Source: JAWKSY01 sp041402125 (lineage in GTDB: Bacteria > Planctomycetota > GCA-002687715 > DRQF01). From it: a stretch of 64,000 bases of DNA. This document shows positions 16,544-26,569 of the stretch, piece by piece (within the stretch, counting starts at the first letter, position 1; the number at the start of each line of letters is the position of its first letter). Where the stretch lies: the NCBI GenBank assembly GCA_041402125.1, contig JAWKSY010000007.1, positions 124,001-188,000 on the forward strand, read 5' to 3'. The notes under the pieces were generated by a model. That model worked only from the letters and a program-made list of their open reading frames with translations, had not been told where the DNA came from and searched no databases. The position numbers and the translations under genes are program-made.

Positions 16544-17593
16544 ATGCGCATCAGATGGCGGAATCTCGAACTTCCGAACCGGGTCGTGGTCGATCGCGAG
16601 ACCTTCGACGACACCTACGGAAAGTTCTCGGTCGAACCCTTCGAGAGGGGATTCGGCCACACGATCGGCAACGGCCTGCGTCGCGTGCTGCTGAGCTCGC
16701 TCGAGGGCACCGCGATCGTCTGGGCCAAGATCTCGGGCGTCGAGCACGAGTTCATGGCCATCGAGGATGTCGTCGAGGACGTCACGGACATCATCCTGAA
16801 CCTCAAGGAGGTCCGGGTGAAGTACGACGGCAGCGGCGCGATCCGCATGAAGATGAAGGTCGACAAGAAGGGTGACGTCAAGGCGGCCGAGTTCGTCGCC
16901 GAGGGCGACGCCGAGATCGTCAACCCCGACCAGCACATCCTGACCCTCGCCAAGAACCGCGAGCTCGAGCTCGAGGTCGAGGTGCGCAAGGGCCGCGGGT
17001 ACCTGACCGCCGAGGAGAACGAGCACGGCTCGGTCCGCGGCGCGACCCGCACCGGGCGCAAGGATCTCGATCAGGAGATCGGGAAGATCTGGATGGACGC
17101 GACCTTCTCGCCGGTGCGCCGCGTGCGCTACCGCACCGAGGACACCCGCGTCGGCAAGCTGACCGACTACGACAAGCTGATCATCGAGATCTGGACGGAC
17201 GGCACGCTCCGCCCGGACCGCGGTCTCGTCGAGGCCAGCAAGATCTACCGCAAGCACCTCAACCCCTTCGTCGCCTACGAGGACGCGGGCGGCGATCTCG
17301 CCACCACCGCGGACGTGCCGGAGCCGGCGCAGGAGGAGGCGAAGCAGCAGCAGGACGAGCTCGGACGCCTGTTCGAGCTGCCGATCGCGGAGCTCGCCCT
17401 CTCGGTGCGCTCCAGCAACTGCCTCGAGGCCGAACAGATCAAGACCGTCGGCGAGCTGGTTCGCCGCACCGAGTCCGACCTCCTCAACGTTCGCAACTTC
17501 GGTAAGACCTCCCTCAACGAGATCGTCGCCAAGCTCACCGAGCTGGGCCTCGAGCTGGGGATGGACGACCCGGAGTCTTCGCCGGTCAACTGA
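16544..17593 (+). CDS. rpoA: DNA-directed RNA polymerase subunit alpha
   Basis: The alpha subunit dimerises to scaffold RNA polymerase, and its C-terminal domain contacts UP elements and activators. The 349-residue product has the N-terminal dimerisation domain (FERGFGHTIGNGLRRVLLSS near residues 38-57 and VEDVTDIILNLKEV), a linker near 240-270, and the C-terminal domain with LELSVRSSNCL-like LALSVRSSNCLEAEQIKTVG. The helix-hairpin-helix RNFGKTSLNEIVAKLTELGL is at about 319-338. It is slightly longer than in E. coli because of an acidic linker rich in E and Q. The next gene is rplQ, as usual. Confidence 0.97.
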   Translation: MRIRWRNLELPNRVVVDRETFDDTYGKFSVEPFERGFGHTIGNGLRRVLLSSLEGTAIVWAKISGVEHEFMAIEDVVEDVTDIILNLKEVRVKYDGSGAIRMKMKVDKKGDVKAAEFVAEGDAEIVNPDQHILTLAKNRELELEVEVRKGRGYLTAEENEHGSVRGATRTGRKDLDQEIGKIWMDATFSPVRRVRYRTEDTRVGKLTDYDKLIIEIWTDGTLRPDRGLVEASKIYRKHLNPFVAYEDAGGDLATTADVPEPAQEEAKQQQDELGRLFELPIAELALSVRSSNCLEAEQIKTVGELVRRTESDLLNVRNFGKTSLNEIVAKLTELGLELGMDDPESSPVN

Positions 17594-17615
17594 CCGGTAG
17601 TCCGGAGAGATTCCC

Positions 17616-18029
17616 ATGAGACACCGCGTAGCCGGTCGCAAGCTGAACCGCAGCCCCTCGCACCGGAAGGCGCTCCGCGAGAACCTCGCCAGCGCCCTGA
17701 TCGAGCACCACCGGATCATCACCACCGTCGCCAAGGCGAAGGAGATCCGGCCCTACGTCGAGAAGCTGGTGACCCTGGCCCGGGTGAAGAACGTCGCCAA
17801 CGTGCGTCGTGCCGTCGCCCTGCTCGGGAACAGCGCCCACTCGAAGGCGCTCGCGAAGCACCTCTTCGACGAGATCGCGCCGACGATGGAAGGGCGTCCG
17901 GGTGGCTACACCCGGATCCTCCGTCTCAGCGAGCGTCGCCTCGGCGACGGCAGCGAGAAGGCGCTGATCGAGTTCGTGAACTACGCCCCGTCGACGCCGG
18001 TGACGGTCGGAGACGGCGACGAGAACTGA
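17616..18029 (+). CDS. rplQ: 50S ribosomal protein L17
   Basis: L17 lies near the tunnel exit. The 137-residue product starts with the conserved MRHRVAGRKLNRSPSHRKAL, then has LIEHHRIITTVAKAKEIRPY. The second half contains GGYTRILRLSERRLGDGSEK and a C-terminal VNYAPSTPVTVGDGDEN. The length is typical of the short bacterial form. It is preceded by a good ribosome-binding site (ggagag) and closes the ribosomal operon. Confidence 0.97.
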   Translation: MRHRVAGRKLNRSPSHRKALRENLASALIEHHRIITTVAKAKEIRPYVEKLVTLARVKNVANVRRAVALLGNSAHSKALAKHLFDEIAPTMEGRPGGYTRILRLSERRLGDGSEKALIEFVNYAPSTPVTVGDGDEN

Positions 18030-18047
18030 TCGCACGCGGCGCGGGAG

Positions 18048-18221
18048 ATGCTGACCTCGCTCGTCTTCGGTGAGTTCGGCCCCGCGCAGTGGACGCGAGA
18101 CAACTGGATGGGCGTCGGCCTCTGGGCCGTCGCCTTTCTGCTTTTGCTGGCCCTGGGCTGGCGATGCGCGCGACCGCCGGCCCCGGCCGACGACGACGAT
18201 CGGGTGGGGGAGGAGCGATGA
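18048..18221 (+). CDS. small single-pass membrane protein, unknown
   Basis: The frame ATG 18048 to TGA 18219-18221 encodes 57 residues. A hydrophobic segment WMGVGLWAVAFLLLLALGW (about residues 20-38) looks like a transmembrane helix; a short RCARPP linker and an acidic tail (DDDDRVGEE) follow. A gggag lies immediately before the ATG, and its stop overlaps the next gene by ATGA, which argues for translation coupled to that gene. No family was recognised. Confidence 0.55.
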   Translation: MLTSLVFGEFGPAQWTRDNWMGVGLWAVAFLLLLALGWRCARPPAPADDDDRVGEER

Positions 18222-18973
18222 GCGAGCGGCCGGAGGGGGGCGTGATCGTCGTCGGAGCCTCGTCGGGCATCGGCGCCGCGATCGCCGTCGAGTACGCGCG
18301 ACGTGGACGCCGGGTGGCCCTGATCGCCCGGCGCGGGGAGCGCCTCGCCGAGGTCGCGGCCCGCTGCGACGCGGCGGCGGGGAAGCCGGTGGCGATCTGG
18401 CGGGCGCACGACGTGCGCGAGCACGACGAGATCCCCGAGCTGTTCCGTTCGCTGGACGCCGAGCTCGGCGGCCTCGACACCTTCGTCTACGCGGCCGGCG
18501 TCATGGCCCGGATCGGGCCCGACGAGTTCGACTTCGAGAAGGACCGGACGGTGCTCGAGGTCTGCCTCGAGGGCGCCGTCGCCTGGCTCGATCAGGCCGC
18601 GACCGCCTTCCTCGCCCGGGGCCGGGGTCGCATCTGCGGCATCTCGTCGATCGCGGGCGAGCGCGGCCGTCGCGCCTATCCCTCCTACCACGCGGCGAAG
18701 GCCGGACTGACGACCTTCCTCGAGTCCCTGCGCAACCGGCTGGTCGTGCGGGGCATCCACGTGACGACGATCAAGCCCGGCTTCGTGGACACCGACATGA
18801 CGAAGGGCATGGACGGCCTGTTCTGGGTGAAGAGCCCGGAGGCGGCGGCGCGGACGATCGTGCGCCACGTCGAGCGCGGCGCGGGAACGCGCTACGTCCC
18901 CGCGCGCTGGGCCCTGGTCGCCCTCGCGATCCGCTCCATCCCGTCCTTCATCTTCCGGCGCCTGGACATCTGA
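18218..18973 (+). CDS. short-chain dehydrogenase/reductase, DprE2-like
   Basis: This is a Rossmann-fold NAD(P)H-dependent oxidoreductase of the classical SDR family. The 251-residue product has GASSGIG (13-19) for the cofactor, YAAG at 91-94 in place of the common NNAG, a catalytic Ser near 144 (GISSIAG) and YHAAK (Tyr157-Lys161). The start at ATG 18218 was chosen over longer in-frame options because it overlaps the small membrane protein stop and puts the cofactor motif at the normal place. With the DprE1-like oxidase directly after it, the likely role is the reduction step of a two-step 2-epimerisation of a sugar or polyprenyl-sugar. The substrate is unknown. Confidence 0.85.
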   Translation: MSERPEGGVIVVGASSGIGAAIAVEYARRGRRVALIARRGERLAEVAARCDAAAGKPVAIWRAHDVREHDEIPELFRSLDAELGGLDTFVYAAGVMARIGPDEFDFEKDRTVLEVCLEGAVAWLDQAATAFLARGRGRICGISSIAGERGRRAYPSYHAAKAGLTTFLESLRNRLVVRGIHVTTIKPGFVDTDMTKGMDGLFWVKSPEAAARTIVRHVERGAGTRYVPARWALVALAIRSIPSFIFRRLDI

Positions 18974-18980
18974 GGTCCCG

Positions 18981-20402
18981 GTGACGGCGGCGCGAGGAGG
19001 CTCGGAGCGCGTTCGGTCCTGGGGGATGGTCCAGTCCTGCCGCGCCGACGTGAGGCGTCCGCGCTCCGCCGAGGAGGTCTCGAGCCTGCTCGAGGAGGCG
19101 CGACGCACCGGCCGCCCGGTCGGCCTCCGCGGCGCGGGATGTTCCTATGGCGACGCCTCGCTCGCGGACGGCGCCCTCCTGCTCGACACCACGGCCTTCT
19201 CCCGCATCCTCGACTGGAACCCGGAGACGGGGATCCTGCGCGCCGAGCCGGGCGCCACGATCCGGCAGTGCTGGCAGCGGGGCCTCCCCGACGGCTGGTG
19301 GCCGCCCGTCGTCTCGGGGACGATGGAGGTCACGCTGGGCGGCGCGGCCGCGATGAACATCCACGGGAAGAACTCCTTCCGCGCGGGCTCCTTCGGCGAT
19401 CACGTCCGGGCCTTCGAGATCATGCTCGCCGGCGGCGAACGCCGCGTGTGCTCGCGCGAGGAGAACGCGGAGCTCTTCCACGCCGCGATCGGCTCCTTCG
19501 GCGTGCTCGGCGTCTTCACCTGGATCGAGCTGCGCATGAAGCGGATCGCGTCCGGGCTCCTCGAGGTCGTCCCGCACGCCGTGCCGTCCTTCGCCGAGAC
19601 CTTCCCGCTCTTCGAGTCGCTCGCGCCCGACGCCGACTACCTGGTCGGCTGGCACGACGGCTTCGCGTCCGGGCCGTCGACGGGACGAGGTCTGCTGCAC
19701 GCCGCGCGTCACCTCGACGACCCCGAGGCGAACGATGCGCGCTGGTTCGACCTCGAACGTCAGCGGTTGCCGGCACGCCTCTTCGGCGTCTTCCCTCGGA
19801 GCTGGATCTGGCCCGGCCTGTGGTGCTTCCTCCACGATCCCGGCATGCGCCTCGTGAATGCGCTGAAGTTCCGCTCGGGCATCCGACACGCGCGTCGCGG
19901 CGCCTATCGCCAGGCGCACGCGGCGTACCACTTCCTGCTCGACTACGTGCCGAACTGGAAGTACGCGTACCGGCCGGGCGGCCTCATCCAGTTCCAGCCC
20001 TTCCTTCCGGCCGACGCCGCGCGCGAGGTCTTCCCCGAGCTCATCGCGCGCTTGCGCTCCGGCGGCGTCACGCCCTACCTCTGCGTGACCAAGCGCCACC
20101 GTCGCGACGGATTCCTCCTGAGCTACGCTCCGGACGGCTACTCGATGGCGCTCGACCTCCGCGTGACGCCGGGGCGCCGCGAGCGCGTCTGGGCGCTCAC
20201 GGCCGAACTCGAGGAGCTCGTCCTCTCGCGGGGCGGGCGTTTCTACTTCGCGAAGGATTCGGTCCTCCGCCCAGAGAACCTTCGGCGGAATTTCGACGAG
20301 TCGAGCCTTCTGCGGTTTCGAGAGCTCAAGAGCGATCTCGATCCCGGCGGCATCCTCACGAGCGATCTCTACCGGCGCGTCTTCGCTCCGACCGCGCCCT
20401 GA
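18981..20402 (+). CDS. FAD-binding oxidase, DprE1-like
   Basis: A 473-residue VAO/PCMH-type flavoprotein. The FAD-binding half has GLRGAGCSYGDASLADGALL near residues 48-67, then PGATIRQCW and GTMEVTLGGAAAMNIHGKNS with the HGKN segment at 128-131 and AGSFGDHV after it. These match the decaprenylphosphoryl-ribose oxidase DprE1 (HGKN, SAGSFG). The C-terminal half has IQFQPFLP and GGRFYFAKDS. The cysteine that benzothiazinones attack in Mycobacterium DprE1 appears to be Ala here (GYSMALDL). GTG 18981 follows the reductase by 7 nt. A keto-sugar-forming oxidation for envelope glycolipid synthesis is inferred, not proven. Confidence 0.85.
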   Translation: MTAARGGSERVRSWGMVQSCRADVRRPRSAEEVSSLLEEARRTGRPVGLRGAGCSYGDASLADGALLLDTTAFSRILDWNPETGILRAEPGATIRQCWQRGLPDGWWPPVVSGTMEVTLGGAAAMNIHGKNSFRAGSFGDHVRAFEIMLAGGERRVCSREENAELFHAAIGSFGVLGVFTWIELRMKRIASGLLEVVPHAVPSFAETFPLFESLAPDADYLVGWHDGFASGPSTGRGLLHAARHLDDPEANDARWFDLERQRLPARLFGVFPRSWIWPGLWCFLHDPGMRLVNALKFRSGIRHARRGAYRQAHAAYHFLLDYVPNWKYAYRPGGLIQFQPFLPADAAREVFPELIARLRSGGVTPYLCVTKRHRRDGFLLSYAPDGYSMALDLRVTPGRRERVWALTAELEELVLSRGGRFYFAKDSVLRPENLRRNFDESSLLRFRELKSDLDPGGILTSDLYRRVFAPTAP

Positions 20403-20418
20403 AAAACTCTCGTGACTT

Positions 20419-20446
20419 TTGCGACGGACCCCCCGGTCACTATGCT
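20419..20446 (+). promoter_or_regulatory. putative promoter of the zinc-ribbon gene
   Basis: TTGCGA (20419-20424), a 16-bp spacer and TATGCT (20441-20446) give one of the best promoters in the window. It implies a leader of about 135 nt before ATG 20589, in a 186-nt gap. Confidence 0.6.
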
Positions 20447-20588
20447 CGGGAATCGTGGTCGCATCGGACCCGAGCCGCGCATCCCCCCCGCGCGCGGCGA
20501 GAGCGCGACGCGGCCCGCCGAGCCCGAAGCCCCCAACGCCCGCCGACAATCCACCTGCCCGCCCCCTCGAACTGGAGATCCCGTCGAG

Positions 20589-20897
20589 ATGGAATCCCAT
20601 GCGAACTGTCCCGTTTGCACCAGCAAGATCACGCTTCACTCCGATGACGTCGGCAACAAGGTCGAGTGCGGCCACTGCCACTCGATCCACCGCGTCACGG
20701 ACGGTCCGGGCCTCAAGGTCCTGATCGAGGCCCTCGAGTTCGAGCCGGTCGCCGCCGCGCGCCCGAACCCCGAGGTCGCCGCGGGACCGGCGCCGATCAA
20801 GATCGTCTCGCGACGCGAGAAGATGCGCGAGGCGCGCGCCGAGGCGCTGTCCTCGGGTGGGGGACGCCGGGCGACCACGTCGCGAAGCCGCCGCTGA
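20589..20897 (+). CDS. small zinc-ribbon protein, unknown
   Basis: A 102-residue protein with an N-terminal zinc ribbon: CPVC at residues 8-11 and CGHCH near 28-32. An alanine/proline-rich linker follows, then a basic tail (RREKMREARAE, SRSRR). The start at ATG 20589 was chosen because gagatcccgtcgag precedes it and the in-frame upstream part would be a low-complexity extension across the promoter. Similar small zinc-ribbon proteins are common and usually uncharacterised. It is followed by a strong hairpin. The function is unknown; nucleic acid or protein binding is possible. Confidence 0.72.
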   Translation: MESHANCPVCTSKITLHSDDVGNKVECGHCHSIHRVTDGPGLKVLIEALEFEPVAAARPNPEVAAGPAPIKIVSRREKMREARAEALSSGGGRRATTSRSRR

Positions 20898-20917
20898 ACG
20901 ACCCCGTCCGTCTCGCG

Positions 20918-20951
20918 CGAGGCGCCGTCCCGGAACCGGGACGGCGCCTCG
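20918..20951 (+). terminator. 16-bp stem hairpin after the zinc-ribbon gene
   Basis: Bases 20918-20933 pair perfectly with 20936-20951 across an AA. Allowing for loop geometry, the stem is about 14 bp. It lies 20 nt after the stop. The following gtcgcgtttcgg has few T, but placement and strength fit a terminator. Confidence 0.7.
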
Positions 20952-21081
20952 TCGCGTTTCGGGGGTCTCGCCGCGCGAAATCTCCCCGATTCCCGGACCG
21001 CGGCGTCACGGAGCGCGACCGAATCCTCCTCTGAGACGGGGCGCGAGCCCTTTCCTCAGGCGTCAACTGGAGGGTCGGTCC

Positions 21082-24000
21082 ATGGGAACGCACCTCGCTC
21101 ATCCGTATCGATCCGTCTCGAACGCGGCCCGCGCGACCCTCCGCGCGGGCCTCCTGCCGCTCGTCCTCGCTCTCCTCGCGGCGGGACTCGGGGCCCAGAC
21201 CGTCTGGACCGGCGCCGTGAACGACTCCTGGTCCGAGCCCGGCAACTGGTCCGCAGGCCTCCCAAACTCGACCGTCGACGCCGTCATCCCGCCCGGCACG
21301 CCGAATGCGCCCCGGACGCAGCTCGTCGGCAACTCCTGCAAGGCGCTCACGGTGCAGTCGGGCGCGACGCTCGAGATCGGGGCGGGTTTCCCCCTCGAGG
21401 CCCACGGGTCGATCAACGTCCAGGGCGCGGTCCTCCCCGGCGACTTCCTCATCGAGAAGGCTTCGGGCCTGATCTCGGGGACGGGACCGATCCCCTTCTT
21501 CCGGATCGACGCTCCGGGGGCGACCGTCCAGGTCCAGCCGCGCGACTTCGCCGTGCTCCAGCTCAACGACGGTACGCTCCAGACGATCGGCGGCGGGACG
21601 CGCACCGTTTCCGGGAACGCGAACTTCAGCGGCGGCATCCTGACCGAGTTCTCGGGCAACTTCGACTTCGACGGGCCCACCGTCTTCGCGGGCTGCGACG
21701 TCGCGACGATGCCGAGCTGCGTCTTCTCCTCGATGCTCGGCGCCGACGCCACCTTCGACGTCACGTCGTCGAGGACCATGACCTTCGACGGCACGGGACA
21801 GATCCTCTCCGTCGGCGGCGCGACCTTCCCCGCCGTGACCTTCGCCCCGGGATCCACCGTCACGTTGCAGACCGCCCTCGAGGCGCGCTTCAACGTCAAC
21901 TTCCAGGGGACCGCGCTCGGCGGGACGGTCGCTTGCATCGGCGCCGCGACGGCGCAGGTCGCCGTCGCCGTCGGAGCCGCGGCGGACTCGCTGCGGGTCG
22001 CGAAGACCCCCGGGGCCTTCGTCCAGATCTCCGGCAACGCCCAGTTCGCCGGCGATCTCGAGGTCGCCGGCGGAACGCTCCAGCCCATCGGCGGCGGGAC
22101 GCGCGTCTTCTCGGGCGGGGCCCAGCTCACGGGCGGGGCGATCACCAACTTCAGCGGCGACTTCAGCGTGCGGGGCGCCGTCTTCGCCACCGGCACCGAC
22201 GTCTCGAGCATGGCCAGCCTCGCCGTCGGCGGGAGCTGGACCTCCGACGCGAGCTTCCAGGCCGGCTCCGGCACCGTCACCTTCGACGGCATGACGCCGC
22301 AGACGGTGAACGCGGCGGGATCGACCTTCGCGAGTCTCGCGGTGGCGGCGGGCGCCGTCGTCAACTTCGCCACGCCGATCGTGGCGAGCTTCGACCTCAC
22401 CGTGGCGGGCCAGACCTCGGGCCAGTCGATCAGCCTCGGTCGCCACCTCACGATGAGCGGCAGTGCTCCCGCGTCGCAGGTCTGGCGCATGACCGGCGCC
22501 CTCCAGGGCATCGCGACCGCCTCGACCCCGCTTCCGCACCTCGTCGTCGACGCCGGCGTCGGCGCCTTCAAGCAGCTCCAGGGCAACATGACGATCGCCG
22601 GCCCCTTCGAGCTCGTGCAGGGAATCCTCCAGCCCATCGGCGGCGGCACGCGCACCGTGCTCGGGCCCGCGAACTTCACCGGCGGACAGTGCACGACCTT
22701 CGCCGGCGACTTCCACTTCGACGGCCCGGCGACCTTCGCCGGCACCGACGTGGCGTCGATGGCGAACGCCGTCTTCTCCGCCGACTTCACGGCCGACGGC
22801 AGCTTCCAGGCGACCTCCAATCAGCTCCTCGTCTTCGACGGGACGCCGCAGACGCTCGACGCGAGCGCGGCCCAGCTCCCGCGCGTGCAGTTCGCCCCGG
22901 GCTCGCAGGTGACCCTCACCGGGTCGCTCCCCGTCCTGCGGAACCTGGAGTTCCAGGGGGCGAGCTTCTCCGGGCTCGTGACCTGCGTCGGGAGCACGAG
23001 CACGCAGGTCTCGGTGGGCGGCGCCGCCGACGCGCTGAAAGTCGACAAGGCGCCCGGCGTCTTCGTCCAGATCGTCGGCAACGCGCTCTTCACCGGCGGT
23101 CTCGAGATCGCGAGCGGAACCCTCCAGCCGATCGGCGGCGGGACGCGCACCTTCCTCGGCGACGCGCTCCTCGGCGGCGGGGTCCTGACCGCCTTCACCG
23201 GGGACTTCAGCGTTCGCGGGTCGGTGACGGCGACGGGGACGGACGTCTCCTCGATGGCCGACCTCGCGGTCGGCGGCGAATGGTCCTCGGACGCGAGCTT
23301 CCAGTCCGGCCCCGCGACGGTCACCTTCGACGGGACCGTTCCCCAGACGATCACCGCGGCCGGCTCGACCCTCGGGAGCCTGACCGTCGCGAGCGGCGCG
23401 GCCCTGACCGCGCTCACGTCGGTCGACCTCTCTCGCGATCTGACCGTCTCCGGTTCGATCGCCGGGCAGGAGATCCGCATCGGCCGGCACTTCAACTCCC
23501 ACGGCAGCGTCGATCCCGCGCAGGTCTGGCGCCTCGTCGGGCCCATGACGGGGATCGGGACCGGCAGCACGCCCATCGCCCACCTCGTCGTGGATGCCCC
23601 CGCGACGAAGCAGCTCCAGGGCAACCTCCTGATCGGCGGCGACCTCACCCTCCTGCAGGGCACCCTCCAGCCGATCGGCGGCGGGACCCGGACCGTCGCC
23701 GGCGCCTCGATGTTGAGCGGTGGTCAGCTCACCAGCTTCAGCGGCGACTTCCACTTCGACGGACCGGTCCTCGCGACCGGCACCGACGTCTCGCCGATGC
23801 CGGGCTCGACCTTCTCGGGCGACCTCGTCGCCGACGCGAGCTTCGTCCTCACCACGAGCGTGACCCTGACCTTCGACGGGGTGGGGCAGACGATCGACGC
23901 GGCGGCGGCGCTCTTCCCGAACGTCACCTTCGCGGCCGGGTCCGACGTCACGCTGATCGGCGCCCTCCGCGCCACCCGTTCCGTCAACTTCCTCGGCGCC

Positions 24001-26279
24001 ACCTTCAGCGGCATCGTCGAGACGAGCGGCGCCGCGACGTCCGTCGTCACCGTGAGCGGCGCCGCCGACGGCCTGCGGGCGGCCAAGGCGACGGGCGCGA
24101 CGACGCAGATCCTCGGCAACGCGCTCCTTCCGGGCCCGCTCGAGCTGGTTTCAGGCATCCTCCAGCCGATCGGCGGCGGAACGCGGACGGTCCAGGGACC
24201 GGCGACCTTCAGCGGCGGCGTGCTCACGAACTTCAGCGGCGACTTCGCCTTCGAAGGCGTGGCCAGCTTCGCCGGCTGCGACGTCTCCGCCATGCCCGCG
24301 GTCACCTTTTCGGGCGACTTCCAGGCCGACGCGAGCTTCCAGTGCACGAGCTCGGTCGTCCTCACCTTCGCCGGCACCGGCGATCTCGTGCCGCTCGCCC
24401 CCGGGGCGATGGTCGGGATGCCGAACCTCGCGATCGCGTCCGGCGCCGCCCGCGGCGCGCAGCCCGGATTCGTCTTCAGCGCGCGCAGCCTCTCCGTTCC
24501 CGGGGGAGCGTCGCTCGACCTCGACGGCGCCGACGCGACCCTGACCGGCACCGGCGACGTCACGGTCGACGGAGCGTTCCGCCTCGGCGCGGGCGGCGTC
24601 CTCCGCCTCGGCCCGAACAACGATCTCGACGTGAATCCCGCCGGCGCGCTGACGCTCGAGGGGGCGGGGGCGCAACCCGCTCGCGTCGTGGGCTCGTCGG
24701 GCGGAGGCTACGACGCCTTCCTGAACGGCGCGATCTCGGCCCGGAACTTCGTCTTCGAGGGCATGGGGCCCCAGGGCGTCCGGATCGGCCCCTCGGCGAG
24801 CTTCGCACCGGCCCCGGCCGACTTCCGGGGCGGCGTCTTCGACAAGTCCTCCGGCGCCGCCAGCAGCGTCCTGCTCGACGTCCAGAAGGCGGGGGTCTTC
24901 GCCTTCTCCCAGCTCGTCTTCCTCGACACCACGGGGACCGGCGTCTTCAACGTGCGGACGAGCGCGGGGGCCGACGTCACCCTCCTCAACTGGGCCGGAC
25001 CCTTCGGCGGCGCGGCCTTCGAGGACGACCCGGCCCAGACGATCCACTGGCCGCCGCCGTCCTCGACGGCGATCGGTCTCTTCACCCTGGAGCCCGGCGC
25101 GGAGAAGGTGAGGGTGCGCTTCGTCACCGTCGACGAGGTCGCCACGGTGGGCTTCCGCGTCGACCGCGCGACGGGCGCCGGGGGCGTCTTCGTCCCCGTC
25201 GCGAGCTTCGCGGCGCAGGGGCCCTCGGCCTACGAGTTCCTCGACACCGGTCTCGTCGGCGGCCAGGAGTACGTCTACCGCGTCGTCGCCCAGTTCGACT
25301 TCGGCGGTGAGGCCGAACTCGTCAGCGGCGCCGTGACCCCCTTCCCCGGCGGCCTGCCGCCGCAGGTGCTCGAGGTCGGTCCCGGCGCGGCCTTCCCCGA
25401 CATCCAGGCCGCGATCGCGGCCGCCCCCGGTCCGGGGACGACGATCCGCGTCGCGGCCGGGACCTACCCCGCCTTCACGCTCGGCGCGGGCGCACCCTCC
25501 GGGCTCCGCATCGCGGCCGACGGTTCCGGACCGGTCCTCGTCGACACGAGCGTCGCTCCGGTCCTCGTCGAGGACCTCCCTTCCCGAAGAGCGTCGAGCT
25601 CTCCGGGCTCGACATCGGGGACGTCGCGAATCCGGGCCGCGCGCTCCACGTGCGCAACATGGCGACGACGGTCCTCGTCCACGACTGCACCCTCGCGAGC
25701 GCCCCGGGTCAGGAGGCCCTGCGGATCGAGTCCGCGCCGCTCGTCGTCTTCCAGCGGAGCTCGGTCCTCTCGGGCACGAGCGCTCTCGTCGACGGCGTCC
25801 GCGTGCACGCGAGCGGCGGCACGCTCGGGACGACGACTCTCCTCACCGGCTCCTCGCTCACCCTCTGCGACATGAGCGGAGGTTCGACGACGGCGGACGC
25901 GAGCTCGATCGCGAGCTCCCTTCCCGGCGCGATGCCGGGGCTCTCGGTCCCCGGCGAGGCCGAGTCGGGATTCGACGTCCCGCTCGCGTTCTCGGGCGAG
26001 CCCTTCCGACCCTGGTTCCTCTTCCTCACCTTCGACCTCGCCTGGTACCGGCCGCAGACCCCGCTCGTGGAGATGACCGGACTGGGCGGCGTGCTCGCGG
26101 CCGGACATCTCGTCGGTCAGGGCGTCACCGATGCCTTCGGGCAGGACGCGAGGTCCATCCCCTATCCGCTCGATCCGGCCTTCCACGGTCTCGTCACCAC
26201 GCTCCAGTACCTGGCCTACGATCCGCTCGCGGGCACCTACCGCTTCTCGGAGGCGGCCCGGACCCTGCTCCTGCCCTGA
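21082..26279 (+). CDS. very large secreted repeat protein (one frameshift near 25.58 kb)
   Basis: ATG 21082 gives a signal peptide (hydrophobic LLPLVLALLAAGLGA, cut before QTVWTG) and then a WTGAVNDSWSEPGNWSAGLP module seen at the start of many secreted beta-helix and adhesin-type proteins. Six LQ(P/T)IGGGTR-headed repeats fill about residues 166-1110, alternating two types. A fibronectin-like module (RVRFVTVDEVATVGFRVDRA, about 1355) and a parallel beta-helix-like stretch (TTIRVAAGTY) follow. The first frame breaks near 25578; the protein continues as PKSVELSGLDIGDVANPGRA and ends with LQYLAYDPLAGTYRFSEAA. One base added in the ctccc run gives 1732 residues. It is probably a surface or extracellular structural protein. 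No catalytic site was recognised. Confidence 0.85.
21577..24420 (+). repeat. alternating A/B protein-level tandem repeats
   Basis: The LQ(P/T)IGGGTR motif starts at 21577, 22078, 22627, 23122, 23665 and 24160, so units are 501, 549, 495, 543 and 495 nt. Odd units (A) contain a (F/H)FDG(P) segment and end with an ALF-type NA...G motif. Even units (B) contain FSVRG, then (S/R)IGRH and QVWR. The sixth starts A-like and decays. The super-repeat is about 1.04 kb, consistent with duplication of an A-B pair. Confidence 0.85.
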
Positions 26280-26293
26280 CCGGCCGCTCCGGG

Positions 26294-26329
26294 CCCCGAG
26301 CCCCCCGGCGCGCCGCCGGGGGCTCGGGG
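26294..26329 (+). terminator. hairpin after the secreted repeat protein
   Basis: Bases 26294-26305 pair with 26318-26329 in a 12-bp stem (ccccgagccccc with ggggg ctcgggg) around a GC-rich loop. It starts 15 nt after the stop. No T tract. The rest of the 290-nt gap to the next gene shows nothing clear. Confidence 0.6.
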
Positions 26330-26569
26330 TGAACACCCAGCCTCCCGGACGCGGCCCGGACGGGTCGATGGAGGAGGGGCGGTCGATCGCGCGCCGGCTT
26401 CCCGGAGGGGATTTTTCTCCTCGAACCGGGTCCTCGATCCGTAGGGTCCATGCGGCTCTCCGGCGGGATGCTCCCGCGTCACGGAGGAGTTCCGCGCGCC
26501 GAACCGCCCTTCCGGGCCGACCTCCCGACGGAGTCGGTCCGCGTCCGGGCGTGGTGGAGGGCGATCGCG

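Noticed and set aside
20797..23754. 985-codon minus-strand ORF opposite the secreted repeat protein
   Set aside because: Its repeats mirror those of the + strand gene, and its composition is low complexity with no signal, ribosome-binding site or motif.
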